From assembly GCF_964340395.1 (NCBI RefSeq), contig NC_135571.1, positions 3,727,953 to 3,791,952 of the forward strand: 64,000 nt of DNA. Reading direction: 5' to 3'. The translations under genes and the position numbers were made by a program. Origin of the DNA: Glandiceps talaboti (lineage: Eukaryota; Hemichordata; Enteropneusta; Spengelidae). A model generated the notes under the pieces. That model was not told where the DNA came from, did not search any database, and saw nothing but the letters and a program-made list of their open reading frames with translations. Of the stretch, positions 23,196 to 52,800 are shown in pieces. Within the stretch, counting starts at the first letter, position 1, and every line of letters starts with the position of its first letter.

Positions 23196-25190
23196 GTCAA
23201 TGTCACATGAATTATCAGTTAAAATTCATTACATGAGGAAGGCTTGACAAGGAATAAATTATAGTTTTGCATAACAATCAGCAAAATCATTTCCACAACA
23301 TAATAATTCTCTATTTGTAATTAATAATTTAATAACTACTTTGATATTTATTGGTGGCGTAAACAACAAATACAAAAATACAAAATGAGTTATGTTATGC
23401 ATATTTTAAATGGATTTTGTAAAGAGAGTCAGGCTGCCGACAAATAGACTTTCACCTAAACACAGAATGTTGCAATTTGAAATATCTGCAACATAAAATC
23501 TGTACAAATTGTGTAGAATTGTCACTGATGAAGCAGCTGATCTTTTAGACCAAGGTACAAATGTGGTGGTGATGTAACTATTGTAAGACATTCAGAAGGT
23601 TATCACTGATTGAAAATTCTGGTGGCTAGGTCAGTTTTGGATACTGGTAGTCACAAATAAAATAGTACAGTGGGAACATCGAAAATGGATGGCATCTTTA
23701 TAGAAAATGAGTGATAATTTTGTATCTACTGTCTTTATGCCACAAATCACAATATTCAATTCAGCCCGCCCACCCTGGCTCATTGCAAACTATTAAATAT
23801 TTCATCATTCCTATAACTGAAATATGGCATATTAAAATTAATTATCACGCATAATTACAACAAATGAGAAAAAAGAGCATCAGCATATCTCTTTCGACAA
23901 AAACAGAAATTTAAACAAAACTTACAATAACTATATAATATGTAACAGATACATACATATTCTCTGACAGTATTACAACACAGACAACATTATTTGCATA
24001 GGTATATATACATGACATACCAGTGCACATTTAGGGTCCAAATATATTTGTGTGTAAAGTTGAAATTTATACAAAATCTTACAACTTCTGGTCTTTTATC
24101 CCAATAATCAAATACAACCCGCAAAAACCCCCAGAGCTTTTCCTTGTTAGCGGTAAGTAGGAATGAGACAAGTTTTATGCAAAGACATATGATATAATTA
24201 GTGTCAGTAACTTATCAAAGTATAAACATCACAGGAGCCTAGATCTGTTTACGTATAGAATGCTATACATATTATAATATTGAGTAAGACAGTTACTGTT
24301 ATTTCTACAGATATAAACAAATTGACAAAGCTGTCACCTGAACCTACATACGAGGCACCCCCTGTTTTTTTAGTATCAGCTGTATTGTTCTTTTTACCAA
24401 ATTTTGCCTTGTGTGAAGTCTTTCCTTGGCTCACTCCATTTATGCAAATTTATGCAAATGAACCGGTGTTTTTTCACGGGTTGTAGTACAAATGTGAGTT
24501 CCGATCTAAGGCGACATAAATCTTACAACTAACTTCATAAGACTGGATTTTGGACCCATTCATATTGCATTTTCTACTTGACTCACTGTGGACATGAATC
24601 ACGTACCAAAATCATCCTGAATTACCATAGCCTTCATTTGCCCCAATCATTTAGCAGTAACCTTGAACTTTGACCTTGTATTAAACCGAACCCCTTATCT
24701 AGGAAACTAAACACTACTGATGATCAAATGGAATTTTGTGTCTGACATAAAACTTATCTTGGCCCCAAACTATCCTCTTGCACCTAGCCAACTAAAACCC
24801 ACCTCAGAGTTGACTTCAATTGTTCACATTTTTTTTTTTTTACGTCTGGTTAATCCTCTTTTCCCTAACTTTTTCTTGTTTGTGTCCCCCTGTTAAAGTT
24901 AGATTCCAGTGGCCAATAAGAATTCATGTTTTATGATCATCATTGGCAACTGACCAATCAGTGCTGATCTCTCATGTGATTAGGTTCTAAACCAATGTTA
25001 ATCCTACAGCTGAAGTAATTGTCCAATCAGAATCAGGTTTTTTCGACTACTGGTTATTAAGTAGCGAATAAGAATTCATGTTTTATAATCACAACTGGCA
25101 ATTGACCAATCAGTAGTCACTTTACATACAAACGAAAGGCAATATTTTTCTGGATGTAATATTTGCATATAAGCTACTACGATAATAATC
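23196..25190. other. Intergenic between the minisatellite and the KIFAP3 3' end
   Basis: About 2 kb of AT-rich sequence. 'ccaataagaattcatgtttt' near 24915 and a similar sequence near 25065, each followed by 'ggcaa(c/t)tgaccaatcagt', form an imperfect direct repeat of about 65 bp. No gene is recognised. Confidence 0.4.
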
Positions 25191-25191
25191 T

Positions 25192-25194
25192 GAT

Positions 25195-25225
<31 letters not shown>

Positions 25226-25228
25226 TTA
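25192..25228 (-). terminator. KIFAP3 poly(A) signal array
   Basis: A (TTTA)n tract on plus reads (AATA)n on minus, giving about eight overlapping AATAAA hexamers 36-70 nt downstream of the KIFAP3 stop codon. This is likely the cleavage/polyadenylation region of the gene. Confidence 0.7.
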
Positions 25229-25263
25229 ATATAACACAGAAATTAAACGTAATATATAAACTT

Positions 25264-43064
<17,801 letters not shown>

Positions 43065-44094
43065 ATTGTTTCAGCAAATTCAGGATACCAAATATGACTA
43101 AAACACTGAAAAACACTTAAAACACAGTACTTCGAAGTAAAATTTCACCGGAGAGTCCTTGTCGCCGCCATTTTGTCAAAATATTTTGCATGGTGCATGA
43201 TGGGATATTTTAAATGGTCTCGCGAGATATTGCGATGATATATGAGAAGGTGTTCGACGCTCGGGGTACGACGCTGTCGATTCTAATAAGAAAATACACG
43301 TCTGAATATTAATATTTATTACGTAATGAAACAAAAAAATTACTTTGCATAAAAAATATACACCTGTAAGCGTATAAAACGGTATTTGTCCCAATGGCGT
43401 TGATTGGAACTTCCGATTGGCACAATTTCGTACAACAAGACTCTCTTCTTCAAGTTGAACTAACTTTAACTCTCATTTTTCATTCAAAAAATGAAATTTG
43501 ATTTATTGATAATTCCTCAAACCGTTATTGTAAAGAAATGCGTTCGAAAGACCACATACATCCATCCATGTTTGCGGCAGTAGCAGTAGTAGAATCTAAA
43601 AGTGAAAAGATTGCTCTAAACTGACCGCTGGCTTACAGTACAGTGTGCCATCAGAATTACCTTAGGTAAACTATGAGATCAAACAGTGGATATTAAAGGA
43701 AAACATCACTTGAAATAAAATATACGTGTACAATAAACGTTGAACAAATGACGGGAGACGACAATTAACATGTGTAACTTTATCGATAAAATATCGCAAC
43801 TTTCCAGCTGCAGCTAGCTGGTGATGGTTATTGATAAACACGTACAGATACATTTTTGATAATTCATAATTATTGTAAAAAGTAATTTGCAAGAATAAAT
43901 CCTTACAAATTATATTGACTTGTAATGGAAGAGATGTGTACTGCACACTCCGCTCCGTGCACGTGCACTAATGTGCGGAACGTAAGTAGACGAAGCTCTG
44001 ATCGTATTCGTGACCATAGAAACGAAAGTGATCGATGTACACAATACAGAATTGTTGAGGGCGCTATTCAACACACGTTGCTTTTACAGCCAAG
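43065..44094. promoter_or_regulatory. Head-to-head promoter region of KIFAP3 and NTMT
   Basis: The 1,030 bp between the two start codons must hold both promoters. On the KIFAP3 side there is GCCGCCATTTT (43164-43174), the YY1 core AAAATGGCGGC on the minus strand, and the palindrome TCTCGCGAGA (43218-43227), a known core-promoter element of many housekeeping genes. On the NTMT side CAAGATGGC (44091-44099) is YY1-like and spans the start codon. There is no TATA box. Both are TATA-less, housekeeping-type promoters. Confidence 0.7.
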
Positions 44095-45776
44095 ATGGCA
44101 GATGCTCGATATGCAATGACCAAAGACGGTTGGTATTCCGATGCGGAAAACTACTGGAAAGGTATCCCTGCAACCACTGATGGTATGCTTGGAGGCTTTT
44201 CACACATCTCTACAGTCGATATAGAAGGATCCTCCAAGTTTCTTAGAAAAACCCTTCTTGTAAGTACCACATGGCTTCGGACAGTTCACCTTCATTGTCA
44301 ATATCAGCTTCCTGGAGCTGTCTGATCAACTGACAGTAACACTACGGCACATTGTAATCAACACGTTTACACGTTGAAGCACTTCATAACTTGTCTATAA
44401 CTGTATAATATGCTATCAGCGCAGTTGAAACTCTGTATATCAGTACATGATTTTGAGATCTTCAAATTCAATCTTTACATTTCTGCAATTACTGAAATAT
44501 GAAACTTGTGTTTAAAATATAGCTTTTGTCATAATGTATTCACTATAAATTTCATGAAAACAAATACCTTGTTGCTATGAGAAAACAGTAGAATTCGTCT
44601 CACCGCCATGATGAAAAGCAATTAATACTGAATTCGATATTAAAAGGTACATTTTAAATTGTTCTGTACCCGTTGAACCGTACAGTAAACCATTGGTAAT
44701 ATTAGTATTAAAAGAAAGCTTAAAGTTAACTTTTAAGTTATTGTAGATTTCTTTCAAAATTACCCAGCCCCCCCCCCCCCCCCCAATATCATTATGTAAC
44801 ATTGTTTGTCAGTAATACTCCAAAGTAAGTTATGTATGTTTGCCATAACATCATTGGTTAATATCAATGCTACAATGGCATGAAATGGATTTCAATAAAG
44901 CTCTTGGAGGTAATTTAAAATTTAACAGAGAAAGTCGTTCTAAAGAACAGACTTCCCAAAACATTGAGAGAAATTCAAAGTCAACAGATAGCCTGTAGTC
45001 TAAGAGTGGCTTTGATATCAACCAAATTACTTGAAACATTCCAAATCGAAGCAGTTGAAAGATTCGGAAAATTCTGACCCAATTCATGCATTATATCTAG
45101 TATGAAACACAGCGGTCTGGTTTTTCAAATTAAACTTCTCATTTGCATATATTAATGAATGTGTTATGTTCTAGCTGCTGATAGGATGCTGTCACTTTTA
45201 AAATAACGGAATAATGAGAGAAATTGCAGTGATTTTTATAATATTTGTTCCTTCTCCACACAGGAACATACTGGTAATTCAAGAGCTCATCGTGCCTTAG
45301 ACTGTGGTGCTGGCATAGGAAGAGTTTCAAAAAATTTACTTCTCAGACATGTCGATACAGTCGACTTGGTCGAACTAAACCAAGATTTCCTCGACGAAGC
45401 CAAGAGAAGCTACTTGGGGGAAGACGTTCAAAAAGTTGAGAAATACATCTGTTCAGGACTCCAAAACTTCAAACCAGAACCGAAACGCTATGATGTGATT
45501 TGGTGTCAGTGGGTATTGGGACATCTAACTGATGATCACTTTGTTGATTTTTTTAAGCGATGTAAAGACGGTCTAAGTGACAAAGGGTTTTTTGGCGTGA
45601 AGGAGAACATCACAAAAAAAGGACTTGAGTTGGATGAAGACGATAGTAGTGTGACAAGATCTTCTAAACTTTTACGAAGACTTTTTGATAGAGCTGGACT
45701 TACTATCTTAAAAGAAGAAATACAAACAGATTTTCCTATTGGGCTTTATACAGTCAAGATGTTTGCACTGAAATAA
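44095..45776 (+). CDS. NTMT1: N-terminal Xaa-Pro-Lys N-methyltransferase (NTMT1/NTMT2, METTL11 family)
   Basis: SAM-dependent enzyme that methylates the alpha-amino group of proteins starting Xaa-Pro-Lys after Met removal (for example RCC1 in vertebrates), mainly in the nucleus. Two exons, 44095-44259 and 45264-45776, joined in phase 0, give 225 aa (human NTMT1 is 223). Exon 1 carries YWKGIPATTDGMLGGFSHIS, the substrate-side lid. Exon 2 carries SAM motif I LDCGAGIGRVSK, DLVELNQDFL, and DVIWCQWVLGHLTD with the conserved QWVxGHLTD. Position next to KIFAP3, head to head, is the arrangement I recall for human NTMT2, so it is probably the pre-duplication orthologue of NTMT1 and NTMT2. The symbol is therefore approximate. 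Confidence 0.95.
44769..44786. repeat. Poly(C) tract in the NTMT intron
   Basis: About 18 consecutive C (G on the minus strand) in the single coding intron (44260-45263). It is prone to G4/i-motif formation and to sequencing length error. The rest of the intron is unremarkable. Confidence 0.9.
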
Positions 45777-45949
45777 TGTTTTTGGTTACCTTGGTTACCT
45801 AAAACTTTTCTTTAGTCACTTCTGTAAGATTCGGCGTGTCCGTGCAACGCTATCAGTGAAGTGACAGCAAACAGCATGACACACAGCATGCCATAGTATA
45901 CAGACTACTTCTTCAAAGTCCATTATACCATGTACATGTGGTACGTTCA

Positions 45950-46500
45950 ACAAAAAATATGGAATATATATTTCAGTCATTCTACATTATAATAATGGAC
46001 ATCTATGTCACAACAGCGTGTGTCTACATCACTGGTTCTGTTGTGTTCGAAATACCAGTCAAAATGTTCAAAATTACGATTACGTTCCCTGATTTTTCTT
46101 TGATATTACTAGCGATGGTATAATTATGTTATTCTCCAATATTTTTCTTCATTCAGCCAGAAAATACTTGTGACCTAAGGGGGCCTTGTCACTACTTGTC
46201 CAGCTAAGCATAGTGACAAAGCCCCCTTAGGTCATGAGTATTTTCCTTGGTTGAATGAAGAAAAGTATTGGGGAATAATATCTAGTTACCATGATTATAG
46301 AGTCACCTATATAGTTTCACTTTACCATCAGGGTGCTACCCAGACAATATTATTGGCTATACAAGGCAAGTTGAACACATTGAAAACACAAACATAGAAT
46401 TTATACCCTGGTTGTTCTACTACTGTACCATGCATCTATGTCATCGGTTTTACAATGCTCAAACTTTGAGTCAAAACATTCAAAATCATCATTACTGATT
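45950..46500. mobile_element. Palindromic element family M3, copy 1
   Basis: The outer arms carry 'tctacatcactggttctgt' and 'tcaaaatgttcaaaatta' on the left, with a diverged partner at about 46410-46500. The inner core (46119-46281) is a hairpin: TATAATTATG, then 'aatatttttcttcattcagc' and 'gtgacctaaggggg', with their inverted counterparts. The same arms and core occur at 52190-52800. Confidence 0.7.
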
Positions 46501-46534
46501 TACTCTTCTCCATTTTTCATAAATTATGCCTTAA

Positions 46535-46887
46535 AGGGACACAAGCTGAGTTAATATGTTTTTGGGGATGTACTTTTTTCTGCATTTTAAAAGTACTCAA
46601 AATAGTCCGCTTACTGATGTATACTTAACCATTACTTGCAAATTGCAATTGAATGAACTCAAACCTGGTATTAGAAGATAACGTATAAACGATCCAATTA
46701 TGTAATTATTGATACATACCAGGAACTCCCTTCTATGGAATAAACAGTTCTAACAGTGCCAGAACACAAAATGTCATAGAAGATATGCATTAACATTAAA
46801 TATACTAATAATGGAATAATTTAAATGAATTTTTATGTAAGTATTTTCACTTGAGTAAAAAGCTTATAAACTCAGCTTGTATCCCTT
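46535..46887. mobile_element. MITE family M2, copy with TTAA target duplication
   Basis: TTAA at 46531-46534 and 46888-46891 bracket an element with inverted ends AGGGACACAAGCTGAGTT and its imperfect complement AACTCAGCTTGTATCCCTT. TTAA duplication points to piggyBac- or Kolobok-type mobilisation. Further ends of the family occur at 32689-33119, near 47480-47509 (right end) and near 18930-18960 (left end). Confidence 0.82.
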
Positions 46888-46904
46888 TTAATAGGTACAC
46901 CATA

Positions 46905-47135
46905 TTATTCCTCAAAATATTCTCAACCTAAGGGTTTTGTCACTACTTATCTTTCAACTTGTAGTGACAAGGCCCCTTAGGTCACTCATATTTTTCTTGA
47001 ATAAAAATATTTGGGAATTATATTCTCAACCTAAGGGTTTTGTCACTACTTATCTTTCAACTTGTAGTGACAATGCCCCTTAAGTCACTCATATTTTCCT
47101 TGGCTGAATTAATACAAATATTTTGGAATTATATC
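46905..47135. mobile_element. M3 hairpin cores, tandem pair
   Basis: Two adjacent copies (offset about 103 bp) of the M3 core hairpin, with 'ctcaacctaagggttttgtc' and 'cttgtagtgacaa' plus a 'gccccttaggtcac' arm. The two are closer to each other than to the other cores, so the pair arose by local tandem duplication. Confidence 0.75.
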
Positions 47136-48557
47136 AAAGTACAATCTGATTAAAATCTGATGTGGTGAAAGTGGCTAAATGCTTTATTAACCTCTATTTC
47201 CATCGTTTGTGTCTTTTGTTCTTGTTCACCGTCGATATACTGTCTAGTCAAGCCTATGAGTTTTAACTCCAATGAATATTAATGTGCGATGACAATGTCA
47301 ATTTGTGATGGATTACTACTGACATGCGCCGTTTGCACTTCGCTCACCATGGGGGTTGAACCAAAATTAACGCCTTGAGTCACAGGCCTGACTAGACGGT
47401 ATAAGTGTAAAGTTAATGTAGTACGGAATACAGTCCATCAGGAACTAGACTACCTTTAAATATACAGCAAACACATAAACATGTGAACTTAGCTTGTGCC
47501 CCCATTTAATGTACAATGTAGTCTGCAGTTGGCAGAAATAGTTAGTCATAGGAAACAATGTTATCTGTGTTAGAACCATTAACAACAGTACTAAAAATAA
47601 AAATTTAAAGTTGTATATTTTCTACTAATTTTGAAACCAGTGTAAAAAATAAAACCATTTTCTAACAGAATCATAGTTATTTTAGTACTTTTTCTAGATT
47701 ATATTTATGTGAAGCATATAAGTTGTTAAAACTACCGTCATATTACATGTCACACACCCCGCCCCTCCCCTCTGTAAGTATGCAGTAATTGTTAAGACTA
47801 GTCACTTCCAGGTGACAATGTATGGTTGCCTCTATTACCTTTGTGGATGAATAACTTGTTTACTATTGTGTATATAGAAACATGCCAGTGCATGTTTGTT
47901 TGTTTGTTTTTAAATGTCTTTTGAACCGCTACTTTTTGTTTGTTTTCTTAGTTCACAAAATTTGTGTGTTTGGGTTGCTTTTTGAAACAATATTCGGCCA
48001 CAAAAGCTCTTAGAATATGAATTTTTTTCATAAACTTTTCGAACAGATTATAATGTTTGAATAATATGTCTTTAAAAATCAGTTTACCATTGAATGAATG
48101 CAGTGAATGTCACATGTCAAGTTGGGTGAACTGGGCACACCTGTGGTGTCCTAATTGGAGAAAAGAACCGTACGACCAAACAAACCCTTGATAGACTATT
48201 CCGGGGGACCAAAGCGTATTCTTGTTGCGGGTGAAAATTGAAGTCATTTTTCCTAGGAAATACAAATAAGTGCTTTCGATATAAAAAGAAATAGCCAGAA
48301 TTTTAGTATCACTTGTAGTCAAAGAAATACACCTATGCTACTTTTCAATAAAGGTATAGCTTGTCGTTAAACAGATATCCAAATTAACTGATGTTGTGAC
48401 ACCCCCGGAAAAGGGCATTCCTCTTCCTTGTTACACACTGGGTTCAAAGCCGTAAATTTGAGGGAATCCCAAGGAACCACCAATCAGGAGACTGCACTTG
48501 TTGTATTGGGTACCACATTCACTTGGCTGTAGTTTGTGGATATTTACTGTGGTGATC
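47136..48557. other. Intergenic upstream of the ZDHHC24-like gene
   Basis: Contains a right-end fragment of MITE family M2 near 47480-47509 (gcttgtgcccccatttaa) and a 'gtttgtttgtttgttt' run near 47900. The last few hundred bases should include the promoter and any 5' UTR exon of the palmitoyltransferase gene. Confidence 0.45.
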
Positions 48558-49415
48558 ATGGCTTTCTCTGATCTACCAAGAGCAAAACGTTTCATACCAA
48601 AATCACGAGCTGACCGATTCGCGTTCTGCTTCACAGTGGTGATATTGTTCGTTGTCGGAATCTTCGAAGCGACTGTAATTCTACCCGATATTTATCCCGA
48701 GTATGGCATTATGTTCTGGGTATACATTGCCATCGGATTGGCCCTCTACATAAACTGCATGGGCAATATTTTAATGGTAATGTATGTCGACGCGACCTCT
48801 GGTAGCAACGTCTTGCCGTCCATTCTGAAACCTGGTTGGCGATATTGTGCTGTTTGCCTACAGAACTCACCGCCTCGATCTTTTCATTGCTTCTCATGTG
48901 AAAATTGTATTTTAAAACGAGACCACCATTGTGCATTTACAGGAAAATGCATCGGCCATTACAATCAACGGTTTTATATGATGGCGTTGCTATACCTATT
49001 TCTGGGAGCTTTGTTTGCGAACTTTCTAAATTTCGACCATGCATGGGCAATACTTGGAGGACTCACATGGCAGTCATTTTTTACCATGATATTACCATTA
49101 CTTGCCTACATCATCGGACTAACACATGGATACACATTCATAATGGCTTTCCTTTGCGGTACTTGTTTTTTCGCCGGTATATTCATTTCAGTTCTTCTAT
49201 ATTGGCATGCGCAGGTCGTCTTGAACGGACAGACAACACATGAGAAGGCAACCAAAGACAGACAATATGATCTTGGATGGAAAGAAAATTTGAGAGGTGT
49301 GCTCGGTGAAAAATGGCATCTTGTCTGGCTGTTTCCACTTATATCATCACCCTTACCTGGAAATGGACTTGAATTTACGTCGAGACTTGGATCAGAGAAT
49401 GTTAAAGATTTGTAA
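48558..49415 (+). CDS. ZDHHC24: DHHC palmitoyltransferase, ZDHHC24-like, intronless
   Basis: Integral membrane S-acyltransferase that transfers palmitate to cysteines of client proteins through a DHHC acyl-enzyme. 285 aa in one exon (human ZDHHC24 is about 284). The start is ATG 48558; an in-frame TTG further upstream has no support. Four to five hydrophobic helices are visible: about 22-42, 53-75, 150-170, 178-200 and 210-235. Between them lies the cysteine-rich domain CxVCLxxSPPRSFHCxSCxxCILKRDHHCAFTGKCIGHYN, with intact catalytic DHHC. The C-terminal block VLNGQTTxE…YDLG…WHLVWLFPLISSPLPGNG matches the ZDHHC24 subfamily. AATAAA lies at 49695-49700, about 280 nt after the stop. The lack of coding introns could reflect a retrocopy or intron loss. 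Client proteins are unknown. Confidence 0.9.
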   Translation: MAFSDLPRAKRFIPKSRADRFAFCFTVVILFVVGIFEATVILPDIYPEYGIMFWVYIAIGLALYINCMGNILMVMYVDATSGSNVLPSILKPGWRYCAVCLQNSPPRSFHCFSCENCILKRDHHCAFTGKCIGHYNQRFYMMALLYLFLGALFANFLNFDHAWAILGGLTWQSFFTMILPLLAYIIGLTHGYTFIMAFLCGTCFFAGIFISVLLYWHAQVVLNGQTTHEKATKDRQYDLGWKENLRGVLGEKWHLVWLFPLISSPLPGNGLEFTSRLGSENVKDL

Positions 49416-49664
49416 ATTGTTAATCACATATTACCTAAGTAGGCTGCAGCCATGAGTTGATGACTCAGAGTAGTAACAAGAACCCCTAAGTTGCTGATCT
49501 TGAAAATTATTAGGATTTAATGTCTATTTAAATATTTATGCAGAGCTAATTATTCAGAAATTGTAATTGCAAATTGAAGTGGCCATATGGATGAGAGATA
49601 TATTATTTTGGATTTTTTTATTTATAAAACTATTTTATCATAATCATGTGTCCTACATTGTACT

Positions 49665-49870
49665 TGTTTGTAACTCAATATATTGGAAAAGATTAATAAA
49701 TGTGTAAAATATCTTATTGTACATACAAAAATAAACTTTTTTTAGCTTTATGTACTATATTCAGTTGCAAACAGACTGCCAATTGTTGTTTCAATGTTGA
49801 TAAAATTGTTTTATAAATTAAAAATCGTAAATAAATACCCAATCCTAATCGATATGACCACTTCAATAGA
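49665..49870 (+). repeat. Dispersed repeat family R2, copy 1
   Basis: Shares 'acttgtttgtaa', 'taaaattgttt', 'taaattaaaaatc' and 'aaataaatacccaatcct' in order with 56730-56985, and the last ~60 bp with 36925-36985. It overlaps the predicted 3' end of the ZDHHC24-like transcript and may supply its poly(A) signal. Confidence 0.7.
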
Positions 49871-50636
49871 TTTTGACAGAATTTTCTTGTATGCAAATTA
49901 CAGGTGTGAGATAGCGTAGTAATAGCATACACTGTGTAGAAAAGGTCAGTTGTAAACTTAGTCCTTCTTGCAGACAAAGTTAGTCAGGACTCTGTTCTTA
50001 CATTATCCCCCTTTTAATATTTTTATTGTGAACTGTGAGGTAATGCCTGTACACACAAGAATATTTGCAATACATGATCAGTACAAGTATGAAACTTTCA
50101 AAGTTTATGGTACATGTAACTTACAAATTAAACACCCACTGTGGAAGGTTAGAGTGCATACTGATGAATATTGTATTCACTCCAAGGGTGAACAAATCCA
50201 CTGGTCCTAGGTCCGGGACTAGTAATTTTTTTGGGGCGGACCACACAAATTTTACCTTGTCTGGTCCATTGGACCAGTACCTTACTGTTAATAACTATGT
50301 TAAAAAGTCGTCTGAATATACAGATTCATTGGTAAGATTTAATGTTTCACATTAGCGGGACCTTGGACCACTAATTCTTTCAGCAGGACCACTGGATTTT
50401 TTAAGGCACTGGTCCAGGGACCACCAGTTCACAAAATGATTTGTTCACCCCTGCACTCTCATAAGTCATGTTTTATCAAATATAGTCTTGTCCTTATACA
50501 GTGCTGTGAGGCCTGGAAAAGAAGTTTATGATAATATATTGTGTCTGGTCATTTCAAATCTCAGATCTGCTTTTCAAAATTTTAACAGTACTGAATTTTT
50601 TTTATTGTTATACATGTTGCAAAGCAGGCAAAGTAG
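49871..50636. other. Intergenic with 'ggaccact' repeats
   Basis: The 50200-50450 part is rich in diverged GGACCAGT/GGACCACT motifs (for example 'ggaccagtac', 'gggaccttggaccact', 'ggtccagggacca'), probably fragments of an old repeat. No gene. Confidence 0.4.
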
Positions 50637-50639
50637 ATG

Positions 50640-50845
50640 ATCAAGGCATGGCTATAATATATGCAAAAATTGAAATTCATCATTGCCATTTTAGGGCATA
50701 GCTATAATTTATGCTAAAATTGAAATTCATCATTGCCATTTTAGGGCATGGTTGTAATTTATGCTAAAATTGAAATTCATCATCGCCATTTTAGGGCATG
50801 GTTATAATTTATGCTAAAATTGAAAATTCATCATTGCCTAAAATG
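50640..50845. repeat. 50-bp tandem repeat, four copies
   Basis: Unit of the form 'ataatttatgctaaaattga' plus 'aattcatcattgccatttta' plus 'gggcatggtt', nearly identical between copies. Confidence 0.92.
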
Positions 50846-51118
50846 TTAGGGTGTGGCATTTTTTCATTGGCTGTGATAAATTGGTATGAATATTGACTTA
50901 ATATTTCGAATATGACACAAATAAATCATGAAAACTTCTAAAAACTGACTGAATTAGTCCTGGAAGCTTAGCATGTCTGTTTTGACCCAGAGTCGCAGAT
51001 TCAGCCTGTACACATGGTTAGTAAACTCAGAAATTTCAGCTGAGTGACGTATATGAACCCAGTTCTTGATCAAAACTTGTGCTGTCTTGTACAATATCTG
51101 ATTGTGCAGTGTTTTATT

Positions 51119-51260
51119 TAAGGGCGGTAAGTAGGTAAAATCTACCGGGGTTCCCACATCATTTTACCGGGGTTCCCCACCTAAACTATGATACATTGCA
51201 TGGGAAGCACTACCAGTTTTACCTCTTTCCCCATTTCTGTTACCGGGGTTCCCAAACCTT
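51119..51260. repeat. Partial relative of the intron-14 ~72-bp repeat
   Basis: Contains 'gtaagtaggtaaaatctacc' followed by 'attttaccggggttcccc', the same unit as the array at 30825-31245 but unexpanded. This shows a dispersed repeat that amplified in only one place. Confidence 0.7.
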
Positions 51261-52189
51261 AGCAAAAACACTGTTGTATATGCTCACCTTGCAGTTTATT
51301 GAGATATGACATTAGGTATATTATACAAAAGTACTGTGGCTATTATTGGCATGTTCTAACATGTATACATTGAGGTGACAGTCTGTTGTGTCAAACAGTC
51401 TTGGCATTGTACACACCCTGTAAACACTCATTTCAATAGATTGCACAGTGTTTTTACTTCAAACTAGGGAGTCAGGATTAGCTATGGGTAGACCCCCTAA
51501 TATCAGCCACTTTGTACAATTGTGCAAGAGCTAGCCAGAAACTAGTCTGTAAAGTATGTGTACGCCATGACGAGTCACCCTCACCCTCATTTCAGTCAAC
51601 CCCTCTCAGAGAGGAGAGAGGAGGCTGGTGAGGGCGGAATGACACGATGACTCTTAGAGTCTAGCCAGAAACTGATGCACATTACAAGGAATTGATATCA
51701 AGGGCATTGGTATGGGACATCATACATCATTTTGCGTCATTAATGGCTGATTTAATTTGTAATAATCATGAAATAATTCCAGGCAATACTGTAGAACAGG
51801 ACAGCATAGTTCCAACCACGTGCAAGGAATATTTTGTTTTGCATATAATTTTTTTTTTCCTCAATATTTTCTTTGTGGATGTAGTAAAGAGATCAAATCC
51901 GTAGAATCGTCCCAATATGCATGTATCAAAATTAAGCAAGAATGAAACATATCTTTCAGTATTTAATACAATTTGTAATTTAATTTAGTCTGAAATCTTT
52001 CAAAACAGCGCTGAAATCTTTTGTACTTTTATACCCCTTCATTTGAACCCTTGTCTGTATATTTGTACCGTGATTGGAAATTAAAGTGAATTATCAGTCT
52101 TAGAATATTTTTGTCATATAAACTCAGTCTGTTATTAGTGCACTGTTTATCCTGTATTTCAGAATGATTGATGTGAAAGACCACACATA
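51261..52189. other. Intergenic, nothing recognised
   Basis: No gene or clear element. A GAGAGG-rich imperfect palindrome lies near 51600-51630. Confidence 0.35.
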
Positions 52190-52800
52190 ATGGCTGTTAT
52201 ACAACACGTATCTGTGTCACAACAAAGCATGTCTACATCACTGGTTCTGCTGTGTTCAAAATATGAATCATAACATTAAATTGCCAACACTTTTTCTTGA
52301 ATTTTCTTTGATGTTATTGATGCTGGTATAATTATGTTCTCCAATATTTTTCTTCATTCAGCCGGAATATACTCATGACCTAAGGGTTGCCTCTTCTCGT
52401 CTAGCGACTTGTAGTGACAATGGCCCCTTTGGTCATTCATATTTTATTGGCTGAACGAAGAAAAATATTGTAACATCTAATTATAGTAAAGGCAGATAAT
52501 TATTTCTGAAGATTTTTCTTCGTTCAACCAAGGAAAATACAAGTGACCTAAGGGGTCTTTGTCACCACGAGTTGGTAGACGAGTAGTGACAACTCATATG
52601 TCACAAGTATTTCCCAGCTGAATGAACAAAAATATTGGATAATTATACCAACACAAGTATCATCAAAGAAAAATTGGGGAAACTAATGGTAATTTTGAAC
52701 GTTTTGACTGATTTTTGAACACAGCAGAACAAGTAACATAAACATGCATTGTTGTGACAAAGAACAATGAGGGTCCCGGTATAAATCCCATATTTTTGTT
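52190..52800. mobile_element. Palindromic element family M3, complete-looking copy
   Basis: About 600 bp whose two halves are inverted copies. The outer arms 52195-52345 and 52640-52790 share 'ttctgctgtgttcaaaa' and 'ttttctttgatg' plus 'ggtataattat'. Inside are two core hairpins (52327-52490 and 52505-52650), each with 'gtgacctaagggg'-type stems. The structure is therefore a palindrome of palindromes. No ORF and no recognised transposase. Confidence 0.78.

Noticed and set aside
48498-48557. Twenty extra N-terminal codons for the ZDHHC24-like protein
   Set aside because: The upstream start is TTG, not ATG; the family length fits the ATG at 48558.
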